Origin: Shewanella psychrotolerans
GTDB lineage: Bacteria > Pseudomonadota > Gammaproteobacteria > Enterobacterales > Shewanellaceae
Assembly: GCF_019457595.1 (NCBI RefSeq)
Contig: NZ_CP080419.1
Span: 3,224,001-3,288,000, forward strand
DNA length: 64,000 bases
Reading direction: 5' to 3'
Part shown: in pieces, positions 36,840-46,251 of the stretch
Layout: the number at the start of each line of letters is the position of its first letter
Position numbering within the stretch: the stretch's first letter is position 1
The notes under the pieces: generated by a model
Told to the model about the DNA's origin: nothing
What the model saw: only the letters and a program-made list of their open reading frames with translations
Database searches by the model: none
Translations under genes and position numbers: made by a program

Positions 36840-39497
36840 TTAATTAACGGATAACACACGTCCCCTGCGTTGACCGTCTGCTGCGATAGCTCTTACCTCT
36901 ACGTTACCTAGGACTCTCACCGCCTCAAAGTAACGCTGCCAAGGCCCATCGTTGACTCTATACTCGACCGCTAACCCAGGATAAATAGTATTAGTAAAAA
37001 GCAAGCCATCTTTAATCATCGCCCCAACGGTGGGGACGCGATAAGCGATATCTGCTCGATCGAGTTTTATCAACTCTTTATGGCCTAAGGTATTGGCAAA
37101 CTGTGTCCATTGCGCCTGCTGCTTAGCACGCATCTCTTGGGTAAAGTGACCGCTGTTTTGATTATAAATCGCGCCTTGATATTGATAAGGCACTTCCCAA
37201 TCGGCCTGATGCCAAGCACGTTCAGCGAGCACCAGTAATCTTGGAAAGATCATGTATTCAGCCACATCATCACTACGAATCGTTTCGCTCCAAATCTGCC
37301 CCTGGATCCCCGAAAACTTAACGTCCTTAGCTAACGGCCCGCTGATCCGCGTTCCTGTTTCATCACGCTTTAGGGTATCGTCAGCTTCAAATGGACGCCC
37401 CTCTATATCAGTCCATTGCTCAGCATTCGCTGGCAAGTTATCTGGCATAAAGCTATATAATTTACGCTCACTACTGCTGCGACTAGCCCAGTAGTAACCA
37501 TGCTCTTTAGGATCGGCTTCGTAGGGGAAGTCAAAATAGAGCACCTCAGGATTGCTTAATACCGTATCCCAGCCTAAATTAGCTTGATCATGTGCTCGCT
37601 TAAAGCCGTCATGAGACACCACATCCCAGATATTACTCTGGCTAACCTTTGGCATACGATCGACACGAGTATGGCTCATGCCATCACTCCAACCTGCGGG
37701 CTTTATGCCTTTCTGTGCCAATAGATTAGACACGCGTTCGATGAAATAAGCGCCATAATCCTTTTCGCTAGCGACACCTTTATCATTACTCTTCAAAAAA
37801 GCCTGGCATACGGGCGAATCAACCCATGCACCAGCAGTTTCGTCTGCGCCAATATGATAAATAGTTAATGGTTGACCGGCTTGCTGATGCAGCTTAGCTA
37901 TCTCATCGACCACTTTGTCGACAAAGTGGAACGTTGACTCCATACACACATTCAAGGTGTTGTCGTCATAATACTGAATCGATGCATATTGAGTCTTATC
38001 TTGTGGGTCGATCAACCGATACTCATTTGCAGCAGCGGTCTCTCCTAGCGCCATTAATTTTCGAAAACGCGCTTCCATCGCTTTAATTGCGGCGCGAGAA
38101 TGACCTGGCATATCCATAGAGGGAATCACTTGGATCTGCCTTGCAGATGCATATTGTAAAATCTCGATATAATCGGCCTTGGTGTAATACCCATTTACTT
38201 TAGCATCTGCACTTGGCCCACTTCCCAGTTGTGGTAACAGACAAGTATCTTCGCTTAGGTCATGACAGCGCTTACTGCCAATATCGGTTAGCTCGGGCAA
38301 ACCATCGATTTCAAGACGCCAACCTTCATCGTCAGCCATATGCAGATGAAGCTTATTCAGTTTATAAGCCGCCATTTGATCGATCAGATCTAACACAAAT
38401 TGTTTACTGTGAAAGTTTCGCGCAACATCAACATGCATGCCTCTAAATGGATATCTAGGCTCATCTTCAATGCGCATAGCATTGACTGTTAACTCTTTTA
38501 CATCAATTAGACTGGCGAGTGAGGCAATACCATATGAGTACCCAGCATCGTCAGCCGCATAAATACTGATCTTATTGGGTAATATAGTGAGCTGATAACC
38601 ACCAGCCACTAACAACTTTTTAAGTGGCTTAAGTTCCAGTAGAGCACCATTTGAGGTTTCATTGACCCCTAAACGCTGCAAACGATTTAACGCGGCATCG
38701 ACACTGCTGCGCTGTACATCACCAAGTGATAAACGATAGCCGCTCTTTAATGAGGTGGCAGCAAGATGAGTATCTAAAATTTGTGCCTTAGGGGTAGGAA
38801 TAATGGTGTTAATTGCTCGACTAGGATCGTTAACCACGCCCTCATTTGCCCTAAACAATACTTCAGGTTTTGCCCACTGTAATCGATCTGTGTCGCTGCG
38901 CTTATATTGGGTTTCGGCATTGGTATAAGACGCGGTATACGGGCGAGTCTCCATACCGGTATCAACATCTATTCCTAGCATGGTGCTTTTTATCACCGCA
39001 GGATTAAACCCCGGAACCACCATATAATAATTAGGCATGGCGTCGGTTTCTGATAACTGCCAGAGCTCTCCGAGAAAATCGATAGTCTGAGCTTGACCCT
39101 TACTAAATCCGCCAAATTTCTCCGTAGGAGTGATCCGGTGTAAGTCACCTTTAATATGCTTGATATTAAACTGATCTGATAACACCTGTTTTACAGGGCG
39201 CATCTGACTGTAATAGATAGCCCAATCGCCAGTAGGCAATTCTGCGTTAGGAGTTAATGTTATTTGCGCGGCAAAACAGCGGCCGTCGACACCAGATGTG
39301 GTACATTGCTGTGGATAATTGGTCACAGTCTTATAGGTAACGACTAATGAATCTGCAAACTCATTGAGCTGGTTTTGAGTCAAATGAGCAACTGAACTAG
39401 ACTGGGAAGCTATATCGGTATTTTGCGATCTTGATGCATTGCAAGCTATGCAGCTTAAACTAAGCACCATAGCGACTGCGACAAGTTTATTGTTCAT
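36840..39497 (-). CDS. hex: family 20 beta-N-acetylhexosaminidase (chitobiase type)
   Basis: 885 residues from the ATG at 39495-39497 (GAGG upstream); fourteen extra upstream codons lack support. Domain order fits chitobiase: signal sequence, N-terminal carbohydrate-binding domain with Phe/Trp-rich strands, GHb20b domain, GH20 barrel from PRYPFRGMHVDVARNFHS, and a C-terminal Ig-like domain. The catalytic D552-E553 pair is in HIGADETAGAW. It releases terminal GlcNAc from chitin oligosaccharides in the periplasm. Cysteines 16 and 19 near the signal suggest a lipoprotein, but the lipobox (SCIAC) is atypical. It is NagR-regulated by position. Confidence 0.94.
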   Translation of the reverse strand: MNNKLVAVAMVLSLSCIACNASRSQNTDIASQSSSVAHLTQNQLNEFADSLVVTYKTVTNYPQQCTTSGVDGRCFAAQITLTPNAELPTGDWAIYYSQMRPVKQVLSDQFNIKHIKGDLHRITPTEKFGGFSKGQAQTIDFLGELWQLSETDAMPNYYMVVPGFNPAVIKSTMLGIDVDTGMETRPYTASYTNAETQYKRSDTDRLQWAKPEVLFRANEGVVNDPSRAINTIIPTPKAQILDTHLAATSLKSGYRLSLGDVQRSSVDAALNRLQRLGVNETSNGALLELKPLKKLLVAGGYQLTILPNKISIYAADDAGYSYGIASLASLIDVKELTVNAMRIEDEPRYPFRGMHVDVARNFHSKQFVLDLIDQMAAYKLNKLHLHMADDEGWRLEIDGLPELTDIGSKRCHDLSEDTCLLPQLGSGPSADAKVNGYYTKADYIEILQYASARQIQVIPSMDMPGHSRAAIKAMEARFRKLMALGETAAANEYRLIDPQDKTQYASIQYYDDNTLNVCMESTFHFVDKVVDEIAKLHQQAGQPLTIYHIGADETAGAWVDSPVCQAFLKSNDKGVASEKDYGAYFIERVSNLLAQKGIKPAGWSDGMSHTRVDRMPKVSQSNIWDVVSHDGFKRAHDQANLGWDTVLSNPEVLYFDFPYEADPKEHGYYWASRSSSERKLYSFMPDNLPANAEQWTDIEGRPFEADDTLKRDETGTRISGPLAKDVKFSGIQGQIWSETIRSDDVAEYMIFPRLLVLAERAWHQADWEVPYQYQGAIYNQNSGHFTQEMRAKQQAQWTQFANTLGHKELIKLDRADIAYRVPTVGAMIKDGLLFTNTIYPGLAVEYRVNDGPWQRYFEAVRVLGNVEVRAIAADGQRRGRVLSVN

Positions 39498-39955
39498 TAT
39501 CGTCCTCTTAATATTTAATCTAATAAATGATCTAATCAATCATCTAAAGTTGACTATGAACGCCACAGCCATCTCCTCGCACTAACAGTCCACACCCAAT
39601 CATATGCAGTACCAAAGACACTGACTAAAGCATTCAAGATAACTGAAATCTAACAATATATAGCAACCACAGTTAGCGATTGTATGAGCAATGAGTACTG
39701 ACTTTTTAGCCTGATATATCAAACCTATTAATAGTTAACGGCATAATAGTTAAGCACAAAAAATCAATGATATTCGTTACCTTAGCTTGCACCTTAGCTT
39801 GCGTAGTCAAGACGCTGATAAATATAAAGAAACTATCATCTGGGTAACCGCAATGACCAATAGCTTATAACCGCCCGTCGGCTTTCGCATAAAGGGACTT
39901 CTCAATACTGATCCAATGTGAAGGCTAGCGAGAGCTTGGTCGCTCTTCAGAAAAA
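39498..39955. other. leader region upstream of hex, no gene seen
   Basis: About 460 bases on the promoter side of hex without an open frame over 60 codons. A 11-bp direct repeat CCTTAGCTTGC occurs at 39780-39802. The nearest NagR operator is far upstream at 40140, so either hex has a very long leader or its own promoter lies here unseen. Confidence 0.5.
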
Positions 39956-40003
39956 AATACTGGGGGTTTTATCTATCAACTGATCGATAACCCCCAGCAA
40001 TCT
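39955..40003 (-). terminator. orphan minus-strand Rho-independent terminator
   Basis: On the minus strand CTGGGGGTTATC and GATAAAACCCCCAG pair (TT bulge) and are followed by TATTTTTTTCTG. It is a strong intrinsic terminator with no annotated minus-strand gene between it and the NagR operator at 40140, so it must end a short transcript. Confidence 0.8.
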
Positions 40004-40075
40004 CTAGTATCTGGGAGAGACTATTGGAAATATCAAACACAATTACAGTTAATTAAACACGATAATTGCCAATCA

Positions 40076-40106
40076 CATGAATTAGGAGACCTCTTCCTAA
40101 TTCATG
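40076..40106. other. perfect 12-bp inverted repeat in the hex-sapC gap
   Basis: CATGAATTAGGA and TCCTAATTCATG around GACCTCT. It would fold in RNA from either strand. Neither arm is followed by a T-run, so it is not a terminator. Confidence 0.75.
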
Positions 40107-40139
40107 TAAACCTTACAAAACAGACGTGCCACACAAGCA

Positions 40140-40157
40140 AATGACAACGCTGTCATT
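40140..40157. promoter_or_regulatory. NagR operator in the hex-sapC gap
   Basis: AATGACAACGCTGTCATT, identical in core to those before nagK and the TonB receptor. It is 643 bases from the hex start and about 410 from the sapC start; which one it controls is not decided by position. Confidence 0.85.
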
Positions 40158-40294
40158 CATAAATCTACACAAAACAAAACGAAATTTCTACATTTTTTTG
40201 ACAAAAATAGAGAAAAGCTTCTCAACCTAAATATTTGTAGCTTGATTTAATAAGCTTAAACAGTAAACAATCACTCGTACAAACAACATTGATA

Positions 40295-40308
40295 TGACAG
40301 CGCTATCA
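40295..40308. promoter_or_regulatory. weaker NagR-like operator upstream of sapC
   Basis: TGACAGCGCTATCA, matching the NagR core except that the right arm reads TATCA rather than TGTCA. It is about 260 bases before the sapC start. Possibly a secondary operator allowing looping with the site at 40140. Confidence 0.5.
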
Positions 40309-40565
40309 ACAGTTGCTAACATCGAGTACTAATATCAAGTAAACAAGCCTTCTATTAATCATTGGATAACTGATGCTTTACGCTGGCATTTATAACGATA
40401 TGCTAAGTATTTAGATAAAAAGTGCTTTGGCTTTAGACGAATAATCATGAAGATATAGGCCATGTATCGCAAAGTTGCTTATCAATTAAATATAATCTTG
40501 TTTGCTCGATATCATTCAAGGTCAACAACTAACACACTATTACCAGATAAATAAGGTTCACAATA

Positions 40566-41285
40566 ATGACCCAAATAGTTCCTCTTTCATCGGAAAAACA
40601 CCTAAACATAAAGTTAACCCACTCGAGTGACTATACCCGTTTTGCCAAAGAACACTTGATTCCTGTTTTAGCACGAGAGATCCCAAATTTAGCAGCTGAG
40701 TTTCCTATTGTTTTTGTAAAAAACACCGAGAATGGACAGTTTCTACCTGTGGCAATGATGGGCATAAAGCCTGACACTAACCTATATTGCCAATCGACTG
40801 AATGGAGCTCGCCAGTAACTCCGCTAGGGTTTAATAATGCGCCCCTCTCTATAGCGAAAACGCCCGAAAAAGATGACAAGGTGATTGTCTGTATTGACGA
40901 AGATAGCCCGATGATCTCCCAAGAAGCGGGTAGCCGACTATTTACAGATAGCGGGGAAAAAACCGAATATCTAACTGCGAGAACTAACTCACTGTTAGAT
41001 GTTGCTGCGATGCACCAGCAAACTCAGGGAATGTGCCAGTATCTAGCACAGAAAAACCTGTTAAATCCTCAGCAACTTACCCTCAAACTTGATAATCAAC
41101 AACAGAATATCAACATTAATGGTGTTTACGTTATCGATGACGACAGCTTTAATGCGATTAGTGACGAAGATTTCTTGGAGCTTAAAAATAAAGGCTTATT
41201 ACCGATAATTTATGCCCACAGAGCATCACTAAACCAGCTTTCTCGACTCATCGCTAAACAAAATCAACACGATAGTAGCCAATAA
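40566..41285 (+). CDS. SapC-like protein
   Basis: 239 residues, no signal peptide and no membrane segment. The opening IVPLSSEKHLNIKLTHSSDYTRFAKEHLIPVLAREIPNLAAEFPIVFVKN with the later NGQFLPVAMMGI is the SapC family pattern; these are cytoplasmic proteins of unknown function that are repeatedly found beside TonB-dependent receptors and tryptophan-halogenase-family genes. AAGG stands nine bases before the ATG. It converges on the halogenase gene at 41498, with the receptor beyond. The NagR-like sites upstream suggest membership of the GlcNAc regulon. Confidence 0.82.
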   Translation: MTQIVPLSSEKHLNIKLTHSSDYTRFAKEHLIPVLAREIPNLAAEFPIVFVKNTENGQFLPVAMMGIKPDTNLYCQSTEWSSPVTPLGFNNAPLSIAKTPEKDDKVIVCIDEDSPMISQEAGSRLFTDSGEKTEYLTARTNSLLDVAAMHQQTQGMCQYLAQKNLLNPQQLTLKLDNQQQNININGVYVIDDDSFNAISDEDFLELKNKGLLPIIYAHRASLNQLSRLIAKQNQHDSSQ

Positions 41286-41305
41286 CAAACCTATAAACTC
41301 ATCGC

Positions 41306-41331
41306 GGTTTTATTTGCTATTAAATAAAACC
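41306..41331. terminator. hairpin between convergent sapC and halogenase genes
   Basis: GGTTTTATTT and AAATAAAACC around GCTATT. It is AT-rich and could end transcription in either direction, but stem stability is low. Further along (41395-41470) lie degenerate repeats of about 16 bases built on GGCTCTGGTTTAAG. Confidence 0.5.
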
Positions 41332-41497
41332 ACCAAAAGGGTTACAGAGCTATTGTTCAGTGAAACTTAAATGGTTCACACTCTGCGGGCCTCTTTAAAC
41401 AAAAGGGGCTCGTTTGAAAGGCTCTGGTTTAAGGAGTTCTGATTTGAAGTCCGCTAGTTTGCAGCCCCTAATTAACGACGTCCCCGCCCTTTTTATC

Positions 41498-43051
41498 TCA
41501 GGTTTTCTGTAATCCATAGCGAATGATTTTATCGAGCAATTGCCTATGCTGAGGTAACTCTTGAGTCAATGCATCTCCAACCTGTTTAATACGTTCACTA
41601 TGTGCCTTCCATTGCCTCTTGTCTGTTGAAAGACTAGTTCTTAAAGAAGTACCGTAAGCCATACCGTAAAGCACATAGAGATAGTTATCTAAATCAAACA
41701 CCTCAAACTTACTAAAGAAATCTTCCCTAATTGGGATATGGGTTTGCCAGAGTGTTAATCTTTTTATTAGCTCTGGCGGAATAGAACTGGGATCTCGATT
41801 ATCAATCCAAAACGGCGAATCACTGCGATCTGATATGCAGTAGTGTAACTTAACAAACTCGACAACCCTTTCCCATGCATAGGTCATCACCTTATTAAAC
41901 TGCGCAGACAGCAAATCAAGCTCATCTACGTCAGTCGGAAATCGACTCGCCAAATAGCCTGCAGCGAAATCGGTTAATAGGATAGAAGTCGCTTCCAGCG
42001 GCTCTAAAAAGCCTTGAGCCAAACCTAAAGACAAACAATTTTTATAAAAAAATTGCTTCCTATAACCCACTTTCATCGGTAATACACGATGCTGGTATTG
42101 GGCTAAATCCTCACCTAGATAATACTCCAACTTTTTAAGGGCGGTTTGTTCATTCATATACTTTGATGAATAAACAAAGCCTACGCCGCGCCGATTAGTT
42201 AAGGCAATATCCCAGATCCATCCAGCTTGGTGGGCCGTTGCAATGGTAAAAGGCGGAATAGGTGCATCTTCAGCAATAGGTACCTGAACGGCAACCGCCC
42301 TATCGACAAACAGCTCGTTAGATTTATCGACAAAAGGCACCTTTAGGGCCTTATCGATGAGTAGCGCTTCAAATCCACTACAGTCGATATAAAAATCAGC
42401 ATATAACCTACCCTGACTATCGGTTTTAAGCGATTCAATATGGCCAGTTTCATTAAGCCTTACATCAACGACATTTGCGCTGATATGCTCCACATTGAAA
42501 CGAGTTTTTGCGTTACTGGCTAACAGTAAAGCGAACTTTGCGGCATTAAGATGATAAGCGTAGCCAAGTGAGCCTTCATATTCAGCATGGGTTATCTGCT
42601 TAGGCGCTTTATAGGATTCACATACGGCATGTTGAGGCGAGACGAGCTCACCATAAAACTCACCAAAAGAGGGAGCACCATCAGAGCCGCTTCGCTCTCT
42701 TAACCAGTATTCAGTTAAATCCTCACCTAACGGACTTGGCATATCGAAGAGGTGATGATAAAAGTTCCCCTCACCATGACGATGTTTGTCCATCCAATTA
42801 ACAAATTTAATCGACTGTTTAAATGTCACATCACAGCTTCTAATAAACTCGCTCTCGCTAATCCCAAATTGCTTTAAACTCTTACGAATAGCTGGGACTG
42901 TGCCTTCGCCGACGCCAATTGTTGGAATATCGGGTGACTCAATAAGGCTAATAGAGACGGTATCATTCCCCTCAAAGGCTTTGCCAATATGGTTTGCGGC
43001 GAGCCAACCAGCAGTACCGCCACCGACAATGATGATTTTTTTTATATCCAT
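41498..43051 (-). CDS. flavin-dependent tryptophan-halogenase family protein
   Basis: 517 residues. The FAD-binding GGGTAGW is at residues 10-16. Alignment by eye to PrnA places the catalytic lysine at K78 in CDVTFKQSIKFVNW and the catalytic glutamate in FLEPLEATS (E350). The halogenase signature WxWxIP is altered to WIWDIA (278-283). Family members next to TonB receptors and SapC are common in Alteromonadales and Caulobacter and mostly have no proven halogenating activity. It follows the receptor by 151 bases, with a terminator between. No flavin reductase gene is nearby. Confidence 0.88.
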   Translation of the reverse strand: MDIKKIIIVGGGTAGWLAANHIGKAFEGNDTVSISLIESPDIPTIGVGEGTVPAIRKSLKQFGISESEFIRSCDVTFKQSIKFVNWMDKHRHGEGNFYHHLFDMPSPLGEDLTEYWLRERSGSDGAPSFGEFYGELVSPQHAVCESYKAPKQITHAEYEGSLGYAYHLNAAKFALLLASNAKTRFNVEHISANVVDVRLNETGHIESLKTDSQGRLYADFYIDCSGFEALLIDKALKVPFVDKSNELFVDRAVAVQVPIAEDAPIPPFTIATAHQAGWIWDIALTNRRGVGFVYSSKYMNEQTALKKLEYYLGEDLAQYQHRVLPMKVGYRKQFFYKNCLSLGLAQGFLEPLEATSILLTDFAAGYLASRFPTDVDELDLLSAQFNKVMTYAWERVVEFVKLHYCISDRSDSPFWIDNRDPSSIPPELIKRLTLWQTHIPIREDFFSKFEVFDLDNYLYVLYGMAYGTSLRTSLSTDKRQWKAHSERIKQVGDALTQELPQHRQLLDKIIRYGLQKT

Positions 43052-43106
43052 ACTTAACCCAATCTAACCATGTAACCGAGAATATCAACAACAGCTATAC
43101 CTTTTA

Positions 43107-43144
43107 GCTCTTTTATAAAAGAGCCCAGCGGATGCCGGGCTCTT
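43107..43144 (-). terminator. terminator between TonB receptor and halogenase gene
   Basis: On the minus strand AAGAGCCC and GGGCTCTT pair around ten bases, followed by TTAT and a second small palindrome CTCTTTTATAAAAGAG. It follows the receptor stop by about 60 bases and could let only part of the transcription into the halogenase gene. Confidence 0.8.
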
Positions 43145-43202
43145 AAGCTAATTTATAACTGAACTCTACTAGCAGCCTAGTGCTAGTAGAATTTGAGTGC
43201 TA

Positions 43203-45824
43203 TTAAAATCTTAGCGCTACACCCACTTTGTATCTCGCTTCACCATCAAAGCTCCATACTGGGTAATCAGCCTTAAACTCAGAAATAACTTCAGCATCTA
43301 GCGGTGCGACACCAGTTTGAATACTGTCTTCTTCAGTCAAATTAACGGCTTCAAAAGTAATATCTAGCCAATCGGTCACACTGTAGTTCATGCTTAAATC
43401 CAGTGAACCGTAATCTTCGTGCTGACGGTTACCATAGAAGCCTGGAAGTTCACGCATCATATACTCGCTGCGCCAGTTATAGGCTAAACGGGCATTGAAG
43501 CTATCCATCTCATAGTAGCCCACTAAGTTAACCGTGTGCTTAGATGAATCAGAGAAGACACCAACCGAATCTGGATAGTTCTCGCTAGGCGAACCCGCAT
43601 CAGCAAAGGTATAGTTAACAGAGTAACCTAAACCACTGTCGAACGAATCTTGAAGTTGTAGCTCAACCCCTTCAATACGTCCGCCGTTAGCATTGTATTT
43701 TTCACTTACCGTCCAGCAATCGTAAATGCCAACACCACAAGCACTTCCACCTTGCTCTATTAGGTTGTTGTCTTCAATACCGATCTGTTGATTTAGCTTT
43801 TGACGAGTAGTGATGAATGAGCTTACATCCTTAATGAAGTAAGTCACTGACGCTAAGCCTTCACCACCAAAGTACCACTCTAAGCTAACATCAGCCTGAG
43901 TCGCTTTAAACGGATCCAATGCAACTGAGCCGCGGTTAAGCTTCTCGTTACCAGGAGTACCATCATTTAAACCAGGAAGCGTTGACGTTGCAAATAACTC
44001 TGAATAGTTAGGACGTGATATAACCTGAGCTGCTGACGTACGCAAAATAAGATCTTGTGTTAGATCAAATGCCACGTTGATACTAGGTAACACATCGCTA
44101 TAGCTAGACTTATCAGTGCTAAGGTCATCAGCAAATTGACCTGAATCACTCAGAGCATAGTAATCGGACTCAATATCGGTAGAGATGAAACGTAAACCAA
44201 AGTTACCTCGAATACCCTCGCCTTCGAAATTAGCCATTGCGTATGCCGCAAGGTTTTTCTCATTCAAGGTACCGTAACCCGATTTGTCACGAGTAAAGCC
44301 ATCGACAGCCGCTTTCGCATCACGGATCATGGCATCGAAATTAGGTTTAGGTAATGTAAAACCAGCACCGGCAGACATAGTACCAGAGTAATATTCAGAT
44401 GCATCCCTAGCAACGATATCACCAACAATAGCGGCATCCGTTTCTTGAGTTACATCGTGATCGGCGTAACGAACACCCGCTTTAATCGAAGTAATAGCCC
44501 CAAAATCAACAGGGAAAGTTAAATCAACTTGCGCATAAGTCTCTTCGTCTGTGTTTGGTTGCTGTTTAAGCGCCCAACCAGCAGTCTCAAGCTGACCATT
44601 AAAGTCATCAGCGTCGAAAGATTGCTTAGCAATATCGATTAAAATCTTTTCGCCGGTTGCATCATAGTGGCCAGCAAAATCACCAGGCTGACCGATAGAG
44701 TTACCGTAGTTAGACGTTAAACTAGTGCCGCCATCAGCACTGGTATTACCCACTCTGCCTTCTAGGGTGAAGTTATCGGCTTCATATTTAAAGTCAAAGT
44801 CGTAAGTGTCTGAAGACATTTCTGCTTCACGAGCCCACGTCTGTGCCCAAGCAAATCCGCCTTCTCCCGTATGAGTAATATCAGTACAAACACCTGCGGC
44901 GTTAGTCTGATTACAAGTACTGACCCCCTGCTGTGTTGGGAAAAGGAAAATAGAGGTGTTAGCGTTGTTTGCCTTAAGATCTAGGCTAGTCGCAGTTAAG
45001 CCAAACTCTAGATTATCGGTTGGACGATACTGTAGGGCAATGTTGTAAGCGGTACGCTCACGATCTTGTTGGAAAGTTGTTGGCACAATCTCGCCCCAAC
45101 CGAGGAGCGTTTCAATACCGTTACGCTGATATTCGGTTTGAGAACCCGCTGCCGACACTAAAATACCAAAGTTTTCACTGTCATTTTTCCAGCTATATAA
45201 GCCGGAAAGCGCAGGATCCGTTGCTTCAGACACCGTACCGTAATCGCCTTTTGCACTAACAAAAACAGTATTAGCGTCTAAATCTAGCGGTTTACGAGTT
45301 TTAACGATAACCGTACCACCAATCCCACCTTCAGTGATATCAGCTTGAGAAGATTTATAAACCTCGATACCACTTACCATTTCAGGTGGTAATAAAGAGT
45401 AGTTAAAACTGCGGTCAATCGCCTGTTGATCAAACCACCCCGTTGACGCAACTGAGTGGCCATTAAGCAAAGTACGAGTCAACTGTGATGAAGCACCACG
45501 AATTGAAACCTGTTGACCTTGACCAAATTGACGGTTGACGGTCACACCAGGAATACGGGCCAAAGACTCACCCACATCACCGTCAGGAAACTTACCAATA
45601 TCTTCAGCAGTAACTGCATCTACAACCGCATCTGAAAATCGTTTTGCGTTGATAGAAGCTTTCATTGATGCACGTAAACCACGTACTTCAATTTTTTCAA
45701 TATTATCTGTATTGACAGCTTCTGCATCGGCTTCAGCCGCCATTGCAGAAACAGACAAAGCACCACTCATCAGTAATGCAATATTTGTAGCTAGTACACT
45801 TTTCTTAAAAGTAGATGGTCGCAT
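43203..45824 (-). CDS. TonB-dependent receptor, chitin-oligosaccharide type
   Basis: 873 residues from the ATG at 45822-45824 (MRPSTFKKSVLATNIALLMS). A signal peptide ends near AMA-AEAD. The plug domain contains EDIGKFPDGDVGESLARIPGVTVNR and VSIRGASSQLTRTLLNGH; the 22-strand barrel follows and ends YKVGVALRF with the terminal phenylalanine for outer-membrane assembly. It belongs to the carbohydrate receptors abundant in Xanthomonas, Caulobacter and Shewanella. The NagR operator at 45886-45903 and position next to nagR point to chitin oligosaccharide or GlcNAc-glycan uptake. The ligand is inferred from context. Confidence 0.92.
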   Translation of the reverse strand: MRPSTFKKSVLATNIALLMSGALSVSAMAAEADAEAVNTDNIEKIEVRGLRASMKASINAKRFSDAVVDAVTAEDIGKFPDGDVGESLARIPGVTVNRQFGQGQQVSIRGASSQLTRTLLNGHSVASTGWFDQQAIDRSFNYSLLPPEMVSGIEVYKSSQADITEGGIGGTVIVKTRKPLDLDANTVFVSAKGDYGTVSEATDPALSGLYSWKNDSENFGILVSAAGSQTEYQRNGIETLLGWGEIVPTTFQQDRERTAYNIALQYRPTDNLEFGLTATSLDLKANNANTSIFLFPTQQGVSTCNQTNAAGVCTDITHTGEGGFAWAQTWAREAEMSSDTYDFDFKYEADNFTLEGRVGNTSADGGTSLTSNYGNSIGQPGDFAGHYDATGEKILIDIAKQSFDADDFNGQLETAGWALKQQPNTDEETYAQVDLTFPVDFGAITSIKAGVRYADHDVTQETDAAIVGDIVARDASEYYSGTMSAGAGFTLPKPNFDAMIRDAKAAVDGFTRDKSGYGTLNEKNLAAYAMANFEGEGIRGNFGLRFISTDIESDYYALSDSGQFADDLSTDKSSYSDVLPSINVAFDLTQDLILRTSAAQVISRPNYSELFATSTLPGLNDGTPGNEKLNRGSVALDPFKATQADVSLEWYFGGEGLASVTYFIKDVSSFITTRQKLNQQIGIEDNNLIEQGGSACGVGIYDCWTVSEKYNANGGRIEGVELQLQDSFDSGLGYSVNYTFADAGSPSENYPDSVGVFSDSSKHTVNLVGYYEMDSFNARLAYNWRSEYMMRELPGFYGNRQHEDYGSLDLSMNYSVTDWLDITFEAVNLTEEDSIQTGVAPLDAEVISEFKADYPVWSFDGEARYKVGVALRF

Positions 45825-45885
45825 CTCATTTCCCTTCCATAACTTTATTATCGTTTTATTTTCCATGCCCATTCCTTTAACTAGG

Positions 45886-45903
45886 AATGACAACGCTGTC
45901 ATG
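45886..45903 (-). promoter_or_regulatory. NagR operator upstream of the TonB receptor
   Basis: AATGACAACGCTGTCATG, 62 bases before the receptor start. It matches the consensus in 17 of 18 positions. Confidence 0.85.
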
Positions 45904-46251
45904 TGAGGTTAAAGATTACACAACAATTAACAAATGCGCCACAACAAAATAACTTAAAGATGGACACCACCCGACTTAACGCCCGATAAATCATTAACCA
46001 CAAACGAATAGCACAACCATAACTATTTGAAGTTAAATAATATAAACTCTAATATTTCGTTACCGTCACAAACGTAACTTGGTATGTCCAATGTGTGAAA
46101 ATTAATTTGATGATTGCTTATTGAGTCAAAAGTTAGCAATATTGTCGTCAGGGGAAGTGTGATCTGCTGTTTATATATACAGCACATCGTTTGAATAAAA
46201 TTAAATTCTGTAGTTTGCAACTGTGCGCCTACGACAACGAGTATCCGCTAG
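45904..46251. other. divergent intergenic region, receptor to nagR
   Basis: About 350 bases containing no gene. TGCTGT and ACAGCA arms (46165-46184) enclose TTATATAT, a 20-base palindrome of unknown use about 70 bases before nagR. It is unlike the NagR operator, so nagR itself seems not to be under the same site. Confidence 0.45.

Larger units (their letters stand above)
39955..40138 (-). ncRNA. candidate small RNA or leader transcript under NagR
   Basis: Inferred unit: NagR operator (40140-40157), then a perfect 12-bp hairpin (40076-40106), an unstructured AT-rich stretch, and the terminator at 39955-40003. No reading frame of note is present. The alternative is a terminated leader (attenuator) of hex. 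I could not find a convincing -10 box, so the 5' end is not fixed. Existence of the RNA is inference only. Confidence 0.35.

Noticed and set aside
37252..37494. Plus-strand frame inside hex and many similar frames inside other genes
   Set aside because: They mirror codon structure of the real gene on the other strand, lack ribosome-binding sites and show no family features.
41498..43051. A natural-product cluster around the tryptophan-halogenase-family gene
   Set aside because: No tailoring, peptide synthetase, polyketide or flavin reductase genes surround it. The neighbours are SapC, a TonB receptor and nag genes.
46023..46220. A 65-codon minus-strand frame between the TonB receptor and nagR
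   Set aside because: It has no ribosome-binding site, is AT-rich, and overlaps the promoter side of nagR.
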